The notes: a model not told the origin generated them from the sequence alone. A stretch of 64,000 nucleotides of DNA from Frateuria_A yonginensis (GCF_037137055.1 NZ_JBBBNY010000006.1:106088-170087); one strand, 5' to 3'. Shown: positions 17,672-27,720, counted from the stretch's first letter. Translations and numbers: made by a program.

Positions 17672-18514
17672 GTGCCCCACTACTCCGGGCCTCTGCTCAC
17701 GCGCCCCCCCGCCGAGGCGCTGCTCGCCGCGCGCGATGCGGGCGCCACGACGTGGCGCGGCTCGCTCGACCTGGGCCGCGCGGTCGGCGAGGCCGGTTTG
17801 CAGGCCGACGCCTGGCTGTGGGCCGGGCGGCGCTATCCGTATCCGTCGGCGCTGAAGGACCGCACCGTCTATTTCTGGGACGGCGAGGCATTCGCCGCGG
17901 TGGCCCGCTTCTCGGGCGCGCTGATCAAGCTGGTGCCGACCGCATGGGGCCCGCCCACCTTCGAGATCGACGGCATCAAGATGCTGCCGACGGCCAAGGT
18001 CTCGCCCTACGAGGATGCGCGGCGCAAGGTGGCGCTGATCGAACCGCGCGGCAAGACGCTGCTGGATACCTGCGGCGGCCTGGGCTACTTCGCCGCGTGC
18101 GCGCTGGAAGCGGGAGCGGCGCGCATCCGCTCGTTCGAGAAGAATGCCGACGTACTGTGGCTGCGCACGCTCAACCCCTGGTCGCCCGATCCGCAGGCAC
18201 CCGCAAGCGGCGGCCGCCTCGAGCTCGCCCACGCCGACGTGGCGCAGGCGATCGCGCAGGTGGCCGACGGCTCGGTGGATGCACTGCTGCACGACCCACC
18301 GCGGTTCGGCATCGCGGGCGAGCTCTACTCGCAGGCCTTCTACGACGAACTGGCACGCGTCCTGCGCCGCGGCGGCCGCCTGTTCCACTACACCGGCAGC
18401 CCGAACCGGCTGACCAGCGGCCGCGACGTTCCGCGGGAAGTGGCCCGCCGGCTGGAGAAGGCCGGTTTCCGGACCGAGCTGGCGCTGGACGGCGTGCTGG
18501 CGACCCGGCGCTGA
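17672..18514 (+). CDS. Class I SAM-dependent methyltransferase (spermidine-synthase-like fold)
   Basis: A 280-residue cytoplasmic protein. The SAM-binding glycine motif is LLDTCGGLGYFAACAL (about residue 130), followed by the acidic strand end FEKNAD and the motif IV region DALLHDPPRFG, where DPPR/DPPY loops bind the target amine or base. The N-terminal 100 residues (with AWLWAGRRYPYP) are family-specific. The GTG at 17672 is preferred because AGGAG lies 8 nt upstream. It resembles uncharacterised methyltransferases conserved in bacteria and archaea; the substrate cannot be named. Adjacent genes give no help. Confidence 0.72.
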   Translation: MPHYSGPLLTRPPAEALLAARDAGATTWRGSLDLGRAVGEAGLQADAWLWAGRRYPYPSALKDRTVYFWDGEAFAAVARFSGALIKLVPTAWGPPTFEIDGIKMLPTAKVSPYEDARRKVALIEPRGKTLLDTCGGLGYFAACALEAGAARIRSFEKNADVLWLRTLNPWSPDPQAPASGGRLELAHADVAQAIAQVADGSVDALLHDPPRFGIAGELYSQAFYDELARVLRRGGRLFHYTGSPNRLTSGRDVPREVARRLEKAGFRTELALDGVLATRR

Positions 18515-18542
18515 GGACCCGCGAACGCCGGGCCCGGCGGGA

Positions 18543-18916
18543 TCACGCCTCCGGCAGATGCCAGTCGTCGCCGCAGTTCACGTCGCGCGGCGCCATCGCC
18601 GCGGCCGCATGGCAGTAGTTCGCCTGGATCGCATCCATCAACGCCCGTAGCTCGCGCGGCCCGGCATAGGCGGCGACGTGCAGGACCTCGCGCTGCTCCG
18701 AGGGAACGGATACCTCGCGCGGCGCCTGGTCTTCGTCCCGACCGGTGGCGCGCCACTCGCCACCGGAGCCGCGTGTCCATGCCAGGGCCGGGAAACGGGC
18801 GGCGTTGCGTGCACGCACGGCCTCGGGATCACCCAGCCGCTGGCGGTGGCCCCCTTCCCAGGCATGTCTCCGTCCAGCCCAGCCGCGGCGCGGTAAAGGT
18901 GGAACTCGTAGCTCAT
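18543..18916 (-). pseudogene. Small hypothetical protein, one frameshift
   Basis: The ATG at 18916 begins MSYEFHLYRAAAGLDGD, and the protein then continues in another frame from about 18868 (HRQRLGDPEAVRARNAARFPAL) to the end (NCGDDWHLPEA) at 18543. Joined, it would be about 124 residues, soluble, of a type I recall only as conserved hypothetical in Xanthomonadales. A single indel is enough to explain the break, so a consensus error is possible. Confidence 0.5.
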
Positions 18917-19097
18917 CGCCCAGCCCCTGCAAGCGCCACGGGCCGACCGGTTCGTCCGTCGGCGAGGTGGCGCCGCGCCCATCGCCGACCACCACCCGGC
19001 GCCATGCAGGCGGACGCACGCGACCCCGCAATCGCGGGCAAGCGCACAGCCCGCGCCGGCACCTGGACGATGGCCCGGGGCCGTCCGCCCGGGACCG

Positions 19098-19133
19098 AAA
19101 AACACATTCCCCCGGCGGCGGGCCGGGGGAATG
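19098..19133 (-). terminator. Rho-independent terminator after the secreted protein gene
   Basis: On the minus strand a perfect 12-bp stem (CATTCCCCCGGC / GCCGGGGGAATG) with a 5-nt loop, then TGTTTTT, 21 bp past the stop at 19154. Confidence 0.85.
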
Positions 19134-19153
19134 GGCATCACGGCACGAGGTGC

Positions 19154-19957
19154 TCAGTGCGGGATCTTGTAGTTGCCGTGGTTGTCGATCGGGCAGGCGC
19201 ACTCGTTGCCCACTAGCTTCGGATCGAACTTGTACAGCGGGATCCTGCTCGTCAGGTAGGCGGCGGTGGCCTTGTAGGCGTTCAGCCCGTACGGCGGCGC
19301 GGCGGAGCCGAAGGTGTTGCCGCCCGGGGTGGTGAGCACCTGCAGCAGGGTCGGGTCTGCCGGCGACGGCGTGATGTAGAAGCTCGGCACCACGGTCGTG
19401 TTGAACGGGGCGTACTTGTCCACGCCGACCAGGTCCCACGCGCCCTGCTGGGCGTTGCGCCAGTAGCCCGGCGAGCACCACGCCCCCGGCGTCTTCATCG
19501 GCTGGCAGCCGTGGCTGACCACGAGCTGCACGTTGCCACGGACCGTCCCGGTGTAGTTGGCGGTCACCGGCAGGGTGACCAGCTTGTTGTAGCGGTAGTA
19601 CTTGCTGGCGTACTTGAACGTGCCGCCCACCTGGATCATCTGCACCGTCCGGTCCGGCAGGGTGAGCGTGGCGGAGGTGGCGCCGTTGGCGGTCAGCACC
19701 CACACGAGGTAGCCGTCGCCGGTCTGGTAGGGCTGGCCGGGGCCATGCCAGTCGGCGAACTGGCCGGTGCCGCCGTCGTCGGCGATGTTCTGCCCTTCCA
19801 GACCGCAGCGCTCGTCGTTGAGGTTGTGCGTGTTGCCGTCGAAGTTGAAGCCTTGGCCGGTATAGGTGACCACGGTACCGGCCCAGGCCGGTGCCGCTCC
19901 GATCAGCGTCAGCAGGAGAGCGGAGAGGAACGTGCCGAGCAAGCGTTTGATTTTCAT
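19154..19957 (-). CDS. Secreted hypothetical protein with conserved Cys/Trp segment
   Basis: A 267-residue protein with a classic signal peptide (residues 1-26, ending AWA). The mature part is beta-rich, with GQGFNFDGNTHNLNDERCG at its start, a middle segment SHGCQPMKTPGAWCSPGYWR containing two cysteines and several aromatic residues, and a C-terminal CACPIDNHGNYKIPH. I do not know the family. The strong signal, six or so cysteines and good terminator support a real secreted product. Divergent from the LuxR-type regulator gene, which may control it. Confidence 0.65.
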   Translation of the reverse strand: MKIKRLLGTFLSALLLTLIGAAPAWAGTVVTYTGQGFNFDGNTHNLNDERCGLEGQNIADDGGTGQFADWHGPGQPYQTGDGYLVWVLTANGATSATLTLPDRTVQMIQVGGTFKYASKYYRYNKLVTLPVTANYTGTVRGNVQLVVSHGCQPMKTPGAWCSPGYWRNAQQGAWDLVGVDKYAPFNTTVVPSFYITPSPADPTLLQVLTTPGGNTFGSAAPPYGLNAYKATAAYLTSRIPLYKFDPKLVGNECACPIDNHGNYKIPH

Positions 19958-20029
19958 GACCTGAGCTCCCTGAGGGACCGCCACTGCGGGGGGGAGCGCA
20001 GGATGCTGCGTGCGGATGGCCCGGTTGAA

Positions 20030-20045
20030 TACTCCGCTCGGAGTA
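20030..20045. promoter_or_regulatory. Inverted repeat between divergent genes (candidate operator)
   Basis: TACTCCG and CGGAGTA form a perfect 7+7 dyad with a 2-nt spacer, in the 169-bp region between the secreted-protein gene and the LuxR-type regulator. Position and symmetry fit a site for a dimeric helix-turn-helix protein, perhaps the regulator itself. Confidence 0.4.
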
Positions 20046-20126
20046 CGCCGGCGTCGCGGGGGGCATACCCTTTCCTCACGCAGGTACGACACAATCGCAA
20101 GAAAACGGGCGCTGCAGGAGGGAGGC

Positions 20127-20786
20127 ATGATCGGAATCGTGCTGGGCAGTCCGGAACCTGCCTTCCGCCGTTCGCTGGGCAGTGAGCTCAAGCGCCACAG
20201 CGACCTCGAGGTGCTCGGCGACACCGGCGCACCCGAGCGGCTGCGCCAACTGGTCGCCGCCCACCGGCCATCGCTGGTGGTGCTCGAAGCGGCCTGGGCC
20301 CATGCCTGCAGCGGCCTGCTGGGCCGCCTGCTGGCGCGGCCGGTGCCGCCACGGATCCTGTTGTACGCCGACACCCTGACCAAGCCGGAAGTCCTCGCCG
20401 CGGTAAAGCAGGGCGTGCACGGCTGCCTGCCGCGCGATGCGCAGCCGGCGACCTGGCGCCAGGCGATCCTCGCCATCCACGCGGGCGAGTGCTGGATTCC
20501 CCGCGTACTGATGGCCACCGCGCTGGCGGAGCTCAAGCATCTGCTGCACGCCGAGCGGCCAGCACCGCCGGGCATGGCCGAACTCACCCAGCGTCAGCGC
20601 GAAATCGTGCGATGGGTGGCGCAGGGCCTCAGCAACAAGGAAATCGGCCGCCGCCTGGGCATCAGCCCGACCACGGTCAAGACCCACCTGCACAACATCT
20701 TCGAACGATGCGGGGTCAACGGCCGCCAGCAACTGGTCCTGCGCGCGCTGCGGGAGACGGCCAGCGGAAGTGCCGTCGTCTCCTGA
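20127..20786 (+). CDS. LuxR/NarL-family transcriptional regulator with degenerate receiver domain
   Basis: A 219-residue regulator. The C-terminal helix-turn-helix is clear: LTQRQREIVRWVAQGLSNKE, then GRRLGISPTTVKTHLHNIF (about residues 153-195). The N-terminal 120 residues have the size and pattern of a response-regulator receiver (IGIVLGSPEPAF, LVVLEAAW, VKQGVHGCLPRD), but the phosphoacceptor Asp is replaced: the strand reads LVVLEAAWAH. It is therefore probably controlled without phosphorylation. The ATG at 20127 follows GGAGGGAGG. It lies between two secreted-protein genes, divergent from one and convergent with the other. Confidence 0.83.
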   Translation: MIGIVLGSPEPAFRRSLGSELKRHSDLEVLGDTGAPERLRQLVAAHRPSLVVLEAAWAHACSGLLGRLLARPVPPRILLYADTLTKPEVLAAVKQGVHGCLPRDAQPATWRQAILAIHAGECWIPRVLMATALAELKHLLHAERPAPPGMAELTQRQREIVRWVAQGLSNKEIGRRLGISPTTVKTHLHNIFERCGVNGRQQLVLRALRETASGSAVVS

Positions 20787-20801
20787 AGGCTGGAGGCAGA
20801 C

Positions 20802-20833
20802 GGCGGGCGCGACGGGTCCCCGTCGCGCCCGCC
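20802..20833. terminator. Strong bidirectional hairpin between convergent genes
   Basis: A perfect 14-bp GC-rich stem with the loop GTCC between the stop codons at 20786 and 20843. No T-tract on either side. Confidence 0.6.
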
Positions 20834-20842
20834 AGGTCGGTC

Positions 20843-22699
20843 CTACATTTGGATCTTCGAGATGCGCGTCGCCCAGTTGCCCAGGGCACCGCGGGTGCCG
20901 CCGCAGGTGAACAGCGGCGGGGTCAGGTACTCGGCCAGCGTGCACGACTGGGCGATGTACTCGGAGGCGAGCCAGATCGTGTTCCCCTCGGCCGCGGCCG
21001 CACCGTAGTCACCCCAGCGCGGCCGGTTGCCGGCCAGGTAGGGGATGCCGGTGAAACCGTCCCACGGACCGGCGCCTGCCTTGGCGATGTGGACGTCGCC
21101 GGCGCCCTGCAGCGCATCCAGTCCGGCATAGCCCGCGCTCGGATGGTCGTTGGGCCCCACCACGGTGAAGGCGATCACGCCCCTCCCGCTCTGCGTGACG
21201 GCCGCGGCGCCGTAGGTGAGGTTCGCATCGGGCAACGACAGCGTGCCGTTGGCGAACACGCCGGCCGACTTCGGATCGATCACGAAATAGGCGATGCCCG
21301 AACCATGGCTGCCGTCGCCCAGCAGCACGTCGGTATCCAGCGTGCCCCACACCTTGCCGTTGGCGAAGCTGACCTGCTGCATGCGCGAGTCGTTCACCGC
21401 CATCGGGCGCGGCGCCGGATAGACGATGTTCGGATAGCCGAGATAGGTCGGCGCACAGCCGGGCGTGGCGAAGCAGTCGCGCAGGGGCGTACTGCCGGGC
21501 TTCTGCTGCGCCAGGCTGCTCGGCACGGCATAGGTCTGCACGTTCACCGGCGAGACGTCCAGCGTGAGGCTCATCGGCGCGGTGTCGATCGCACTGGTGT
21601 GCGAAACCGACCACAGCCAGATCGTGTCGGAGGTGCCCGAGTCGTAGAACACCGCGTCGGAGCTGAGCAGGTATTCGGTGCCGCCGTGCGCGCCGGCGTA
21701 CTGCCCGCCGGAGGAGATCGCCGGCCACACCGTGAACGCGGGTGCCGGCACGCTCGGATCGCCGGCGTTGAACAGCACCACGTTGGGCGAGGCCGCGCCC
21801 GCGGCCAGGGCCCGCTTCGAGATGGCGTAGATCTGCGCGCCGTAGAAGCCGGAACCGAACAGCGCGAACTCGTTGGTGGTCAGGAAGATCGCGTTGGCGT
21901 CGGCGCCGATGTGCGGATAGTCGCCGAGGCAGAACCCTCCGTTGCAGCCGTGATTCGGCGTACCCTGCGTGCCGTTGTTCTGGACCGGCAGGTGATAGAT
22001 GGTCCAGGCGCCGGTCGGGTCGGCGGTCTGGCTGACCGCGATGTCCAGGTGGTTGGTGCCCGACAGCGACGAGGTGGTGCCGACCCGGTCCAGGGTGAGC
22101 ACGACGTGGAACCAGCGCCGCGTATCGGCGTCGTAGTAGCAGGTCGGATCGGTGATGCTCGGTCCGTAGGCGCCGGTGGTGCGATTGATCGCCGCGGGAT
22201 AGCCGTAGAACGTGTTGAGGTCGACCGGACCCACCAGCTGGTGGCCGGCGCGGTCGTAGATCGCCAGGACGTCGTTGACGCTTTCGAGCACGTAGCCGTT
22301 GCCGGCGCACAGGCCCTGGTCGGGCGGCTCCACCGAGAACTGGTTGCCGCCGTTGGCGTAGCGCTGGTCGTAGAAGTCGAGACCGTCGAAGCCGCCGGCC
22401 AACTGCGGATTGGACTTCGCCCGCGAGCCGTGCCCCATGTGGTTGAGGCCCGCATGCCCGTGGGCGATGGTGCGGTTCACCACCGGCTCCTGGCCCAGTT
22501 CCTCGTCCTCGCCCGAGTCGGCATCGCCCGCACTCATGCCGGGATCCTGCTCCAGGCTGGCGAAGGGAGCACCGCCCACGGGCGTGGTCGCGGGCACCGT
22601 GGTGGCACCTTTCTGGAGCTTGAGGGTGGTCGGCGTGGCCCCCAGCGCGCACGTCGCAAACGTCATCGCCGCGATGGCGATGAGCAATCGAGTTTTCAT
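20843..22699 (-). CDS. Large secreted protein of unknown function
   Basis: A 618-residue exported protein with a signal peptide (residues 1-20, ending CALG). The mature chain has repeated beta-propeller-like strands: PPDQGLCAGNGYVLESVNDV, DPTCYYDADTRRWFHVVLTL, CLGDYPHIGADANAIFLTTN and DAVFYDSGTSDTIWLWS. These motifs recur in secreted Xanthomonadales and actinobacterial proteins without assigned activity. Several paired cysteines suggest disulfides. The ATG at 22699 was chosen because it starts the signal peptide; the frame is open for 90 nt more. Opposed to the LuxR-type gene, upstream region shared with the borosin-like cassette. Confidence 0.72.
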   Translation of the reverse strand: MKTRLLIAIAAMTFATCALGATPTTLKLQKGATTVPATTPVGGAPFASLEQDPGMSAGDADSGEDEELGQEPVVNRTIAHGHAGLNHMGHGSRAKSNPQLAGGFDGLDFYDQRYANGGNQFSVEPPDQGLCAGNGYVLESVNDVLAIYDRAGHQLVGPVDLNTFYGYPAAINRTTGAYGPSITDPTCYYDADTRRWFHVVLTLDRVGTTSSLSGTNHLDIAVSQTADPTGAWTIYHLPVQNNGTQGTPNHGCNGGFCLGDYPHIGADANAIFLTTNEFALFGSGFYGAQIYAISKRALAAGAASPNVVLFNAGDPSVPAPAFTVWPAISSGGQYAGAHGGTEYLLSSDAVFYDSGTSDTIWLWSVSHTSAIDTAPMSLTLDVSPVNVQTYAVPSSLAQQKPGSTPLRDCFATPGCAPTYLGYPNIVYPAPRPMAVNDSRMQQVSFANGKVWGTLDTDVLLGDGSHGSGIAYFVIDPKSAGVFANGTLSLPDANLTYGAAAVTQSGRGVIAFTVVGPNDHPSAGYAGLDALQGAGDVHIAKAGAGPWDGFTGIPYLAGNRPRWGDYGAAAAEGNTIWLASEYIAQSCTLAEYLTPPLFTCGGTRGALGNWATRISKIQM

Positions 22700-22930
22700 G
22701 GCCGGTCTCCTGCTCGTCCGTTCGGTTAGGTGACCGCGTCCCCCCGTGAGACGCCGCGACGGCAAGGAGCCGGTGAGGCGCCTACGCAACTGCGCATGCT
22801 CGCAAGCATGCGCGCGCGCACGATACGCGCGTGCACGACGGATTGCTACAGGACAAAAGGAAAGGCCCCGCGCGGGCCCCGTAGCCGCCTGCGGTCGAGC
22901 GCGAGTCGCCCGACGGCACGCCCCGGTTGC

Positions 22931-22936
22931 TAGTAT
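22931..22936 (+). promoter_or_regulatory. Possible -10 element for a leaderless borosin-cassette transcript
   Basis: TAGTAT lies 7 bp upstream of the ATG at 22943, and no ribosome-binding site precedes that ATG. This spacing would put the transcription start at or next to the start codon. No clear -35 was found, so this is tentative. Confidence 0.3.
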
Positions 22937-22942
22937 CGCGTG

Positions 22943-23791
22943 ATGGAAACGTCAACCGCACCTTCACAAAACGGTCGCCGCGGCCGCCTGGCTTGCGTGG
23001 GTCTGGGCATGACCCTGGGCTCCCACCTCGCCCCCCTGGCGCGTAGCCACATCGAACAGGCCGACGTGGTGTTCGCGGCGCTGTCCGACGGCATCGTGGA
23101 GATGTGGCTGCAACGCATGCATCCGGACGTGCGCAGCCTTCAGCCCTACTACCGCGAAGGCAAGTCGCGGATGCGCACGTACCGGCAGTGGGTCGAGGTG
23201 ATGATGGCCGAGGTGCGTGCCGGCAAGACCGTGTGCGGCGTGTTCTACGGGCACCCCGGCGTCTTCGCCTGGTCGCCGCACGAGGCGATCCGGGTGGCCC
23301 GCGCGGAGGGCTACGAGGCGCACATGGAACCGGGCATTTCCGCCGAGGACTGCCTCTACGCCGATCTCGGCATCGACCCGGGACGCTTCGGCTGCCAGCA
23401 TTTCGAGGCCAGCCAGCTGCTTCTCTACGAGCGGCGCATCGACCCGGCGGGCTACCTGGTGCTGTGGCAGGTCGGGCTGGTGGGCGACCTCTCGCTCAAG
23501 CGCTTCGCCACCGGCGCGACGCACCGGCAGGTGCTGGTCGACCTGCTGAGTCGCGATTACCCGCTCGAGCACGAGCTGATCGTCTACCGCTGCGCCACCC
23601 TGCCCATCCAGCGGCCGCAGATCCGCCGGCTCGCCCTGCGCGACCTGCCCCACGTCCCGCTCGCCGCGGAGGAAACCGTGGTGCTGCCGCCGGCCATCCC
23701 GTTGCAGCCCAACCTGGCGATGCGGGAGCGGCTGCAGGCGCTTGGCGAGCATCGCGAACAGCCACTCGAGGATGCCGTGCCGACCCGGTAG
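22943..23791 (+). CDS. Borosin-type peptide backbone alpha-N-methyltransferase (tetrapyrrole-methylase fold)
   Basis: A 282-residue SAM-dependent methyltransferase of the tetrapyrrole-methylase superfamily, in the branch that methylates peptide backbone amides (fungal OphMA, Shewanella SonM). Seen: N-terminal strand CVGLGMTLGSHL (18-29), YGHPGVFAWSPHEAI (102-116), PGISAEDCLYADLGIDPG (130-147), EASQLLLYERR and LVLWQVGLVGD (172-182). Tyr70, Arg76, Tyr80 and Tyr102 fall, with matching spacing, where I recall OphMA having catalytic Tyr66, Arg72, Tyr76 and Tyr98. It lacks a fused substrate tail, as in split borosins; the likely substrate is the next gene. No cobalamin or siroheme genes are nearby, which argues against porphyrin methylation. 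Start ATG 22943 or GTG 22940. Confidence 0.85.
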   Translation: METSTAPSQNGRRGRLACVGLGMTLGSHLAPLARSHIEQADVVFAALSDGIVEMWLQRMHPDVRSLQPYYREGKSRMRTYRQWVEVMMAEVRAGKTVCGVFYGHPGVFAWSPHEAIRVARAEGYEAHMEPGISAEDCLYADLGIDPGRFGCQHFEASQLLLYERRIDPAGYLVLWQVGLVGDLSLKRFATGATHRQVLVDLLSRDYPLEHELIVYRCATLPIQRPQIRRLALRDLPHVPLAAEETVVLPPAIPLQPNLAMRERLQALGEHREQPLEDAVPTR

Positions 23792-23874
23792 AGCCGGGCC
23801 GACCCTCGTTCCCACCCCGTCGCCGGCAGTACCGAACGCGGCCGACGGCGTCCACCAAGATCACGACGCAGCCC

Positions 23875-24162
23875 ATGGCAGACACGCTCGAACTGCTGGA
23901 GATGATCGGTCGCACCGCCTCGCTGCGCAGGGCCCCGCCCAGGGAGCTGGTCGAACTGCTGCGGCACATGGAGGCGACGGAGGCCCTCAAGGCCGCCGCG
24001 GCCTCGGGCGACGACGCCCCGCTTTGCGAAGAGCTCGGGCACAAGCCGATGCATTCGCCCCAGAGCACCCAGACGCACGGCTACGAGGACGACGGGAGCG
24101 GACAGGACCAGGCCGACCTCCCGCCAGCACCCGAGCCCGGCCAGCCCTCGCAACCCGGATAG
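23875..24162 (+). CDS. Putative split-borosin precursor peptide
   Basis: A 95-residue protein 83 bp after the methyltransferase. Residues 1-57 form a helical leader-like domain (LELLEMIGRTASLRR, then RELVELLRHMEATEALKAAA and GDDAPLCEELGHKP) with the spacing of the borosin-binding domain of SonA-type precursors (LG/IG turn, a loop, a second helix, then a short LG-x-x-P element). Residues 58-71 (MHSPQSTQTHGYED) occupy the position where a core would begin; residues 70-95 are acidic and Pro/Gln-rich. No hydrophobic core like that of SonA is visible, so the methylated residues cannot be named. Confidence is high for the gene pair, moderate for the role. Confidence 0.7.
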   Translation: MADTLELLEMIGRTASLRRAPPRELVELLRHMEATEALKAAAASGDDAPLCEELGHKPMHSPQSTQTHGYEDDGSGQDQADLPPAPEPGQPSQPG

Positions 24163-25947
<1,785 letters not shown>

Positions 25948-26081
25948 GTACCACGCTGCCGGCCAGGCTCGCGGTCGCCGGCGAGGCGCGCTTACTCTTT
26001 CCTAACGGCCGGGGGCGCATTGTCGGTCGCACGGGCTCGCTGGCACCTGGCCCTCTTCTCCGCCAACGTCCAGGAAGCGCC

Positions 26082-26273
26082 ATGACCCATGCCACACGCC
26101 CCATTTCGCTGGCAGACATCCACAACATCTATGGCGGCACGCGTGCCGCCACCGGAACGGAGCCCACGCCCAGCTACACCAAGGCGTCCTTCTCCGTGCG
26201 CGAGGCAGGCCACCCGGGTGCGCCTCCGCCTCGCCCTCCGGTCAACGCGAAGCGGGCAGCCGCGCGAAAGTAG
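26082..26273 (+). CDS. Small peptide with double-glycine leader (candidate bacteriocin-like product)
   Basis: A 63-residue reading frame; ATG 26082 with AGGAAG 5 nt upstream. The N-terminus, ISLADIHNIYGG at residues 8-19, matches the double-glycine leader pattern LSxxELxxIxGG at every position: hydrophobic at -12, -7 and -4, acidic at -8, Gly at -2 and -1. Cleavage after Gly19 would release a 44-residue peptide, TRAATGTEPTPSYTK onward, with a Pro-rich cationic tail (GAPPPRPP, AKRAAARK) and no cysteine. A C39-peptidase ABC exporter would be needed; none is in the window. It lies 134 bp after the cyclase gene. The pattern could be chance, since the gene is short. Confidence 0.5.
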   Translation: MTHATRPISLADIHNIYGGTRAATGTEPTPSYTKASFSVREAGHPGAPPPRPPVNAKRAAARK

Positions 26274-26339
26274 CGCGCCGTTGGGACCGTCCGGTGTGCC
26301 GGCGAACGCCGGCACGACGATGCGCGGAGACAACCGCGG

Positions 26340-27707
26340 TCAGAGGTAGCCGAAGGCGGGTGGAAACACGACCGCGACGAGCGCCCCCCACCCTGCGTAG
26401 ACCGGCAGGTAGTTCGTCTGCCACCGCTCCAGGTCGGAGAACAAGGCGCGGCCGCGCAGAAAACGCAGGTAGAGCACGGCCGACCCGGCCAGGTTGACCA
26501 GCAGGATCACGTTTTCGCCCAGCGCCGCCACCCGGTTGGGGCTGAAGCCGAATTCGGAGATCCGCGCGGCGATCGCCGACAGCGCCACCGCATCGGCCAG
26601 CAAGGCGCTCACCACCAGTACGATCCGCATGACGTCGAAAAAGCCCGGCGCCGCGTGGCGGTCCCGCGCCGAGATCGAGTAGAGCAGCAGGCAGACCACC
26701 ACCACCAGCAGCAGGTCGAAGCCGATCAGCACGTTGCGCTCGATGTCGACGCCACGGCCGGTCCACAGCCAGGCTCCCAGGAACGCGATCAGCGCCGCCG
26801 CGAACAGTGGCGTGAACAGCTGCGTCAGCACCGGCGCCATGTTCTCGATCACGCTCTGCTTGGCCTCCACCAGCCACGAGGCGACCAGCACCGCACCGGC
26901 GGCGCCGCACGGCAGCAGCCATGACTGGAAAAAGGGCTCGACCTCGATCCCGATGGCCGCGAAGACCATGGCCGTGAACGCCATCAGCACCGCGCCGCCG
27001 AAGCCGATCAGCGTGTAGTAGATGAACAGCTCGCCCGAAAACCGGACGAAGTCCATGCGCCCGGCCACCTGGCTCCAGCGACCGCCGGCGTAGGCGATGC
27101 CCACGACCAGCCAGAGCGCGATCGGCAAGTGCAGCGCCGCGAGGATCCCGGTGTCGCCGCCCTTTGCGAAGGGGTAGGCGTTGGCGAGAAGGAGTGCCGC
27201 CACGAAGCCCAGCGGCAACCAGCGGACGATGGCCGGCGACAGCCGGCGCTTCCAGGCGAAATAGCCCGTCAGCAGAGGCAGCACGAACAGGCTCGCGTTG
27301 CGCGCATAGACATCGGCGTCGGTGTCCAGCCGCAGCCCGAACAGCGCCGGCAGCTTGACCAGCACCGCAGCCGCCACGGCCAGGCCGAAGGCGACCATCG
27401 CGTCGAGCCACGGGATCGCTGAACCGCCGGATTCGCTGCGCGGCACCACCAGTTGCTTCCACAACCGCTCGGAGTGCTCGCGCGCGAACTCCCGCGAGAG
27501 CGCATCGAGATCGCCCATGCGCTTGACCGCCACCAGGAAGGCCTCGTCGTCGGCGAGGCCGGCCGCGCCCAGTGCGGCGATCTGCTCGCGCAGATGATCC
27601 TCCAGTTCGACGAGGTCGACCGCATGAATCGCCTGGCGACGCCCCAGGTAACTGCGCCACTGCGCGATCTGCTGTTCCAGCGACACCGCCTGGCCCGGAA
27701 TCGACAT
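26340..27707 (-). CDS. Polytopic membrane protein with N-terminal permease-prefix-like domain
   Basis: A 455-residue protein. Residues 1-85 are helical and soluble (QQIAQWRSYLGRRQAIHAVD, then LEDHLREQIAALG), the pattern of the permease-prefix domain seen beside PadR regulators. The rest has about ten membrane helices and resembles DUF4153-type proteins. It starts 13 bp after the padR-type gene and is certainly co-transcribed with it. Such PadR-controlled membrane proteins usually respond to envelope or toxic stress, but no substrate is indicated. The frame ends at 26340 close to the small peptide gene, which is convergent. Confidence 0.72.
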   Translation of the reverse strand: MSIPGQAVSLEQQIAQWRSYLGRRQAIHAVDLVELEDHLREQIAALGAAGLADDEAFLVAVKRMGDLDALSREFAREHSERLWKQLVVPRSESGGSAIPWLDAMVAFGLAVAAAVLVKLPALFGLRLDTDADVYARNASLFVLPLLTGYFAWKRRLSPAIVRWLPLGFVAALLLANAYPFAKGGDTGILAALHLPIALWLVVGIAYAGGRWSQVAGRMDFVRFSGELFIYYTLIGFGGAVLMAFTAMVFAAIGIEVEPFFQSWLLPCGAAGAVLVASWLVEAKQSVIENMAPVLTQLFTPLFAAALIAFLGAWLWTGRGVDIERNVLIGFDLLLVVVVCLLLYSISARDRHAAPGFFDVMRIVLVVSALLADAVALSAIAARISEFGFSPNRVAALGENVILLVNLAGSAVLYLRFLRGRALFSDLERWQTNYLPVYAGWGALVAVVFPPAFGYL

Positions 27708-27720
27708 GTCGGCGCCCTCC

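Noticed and set aside
20489..22729. Open frame of 746 codons on the plus strand
   Set aside because: Antisense to the secreted 618-residue protein and overlapping the LuxR-type gene. Composition is typical of a shadow.
22943..23791. Reading the methyltransferase as a uroporphyrinogen or precorrin methylase
   Set aside because: It shares the fold, but the YGHPGVF, GISAEDCLYADLG and LVLWQ motifs are those of the borosin branch, and no tetrapyrrole genes are near.
23496..24068. Minus-strand frame across the borosin precursor
   Set aside because: Antisense with high Arg/Ala content and no ribosome site.
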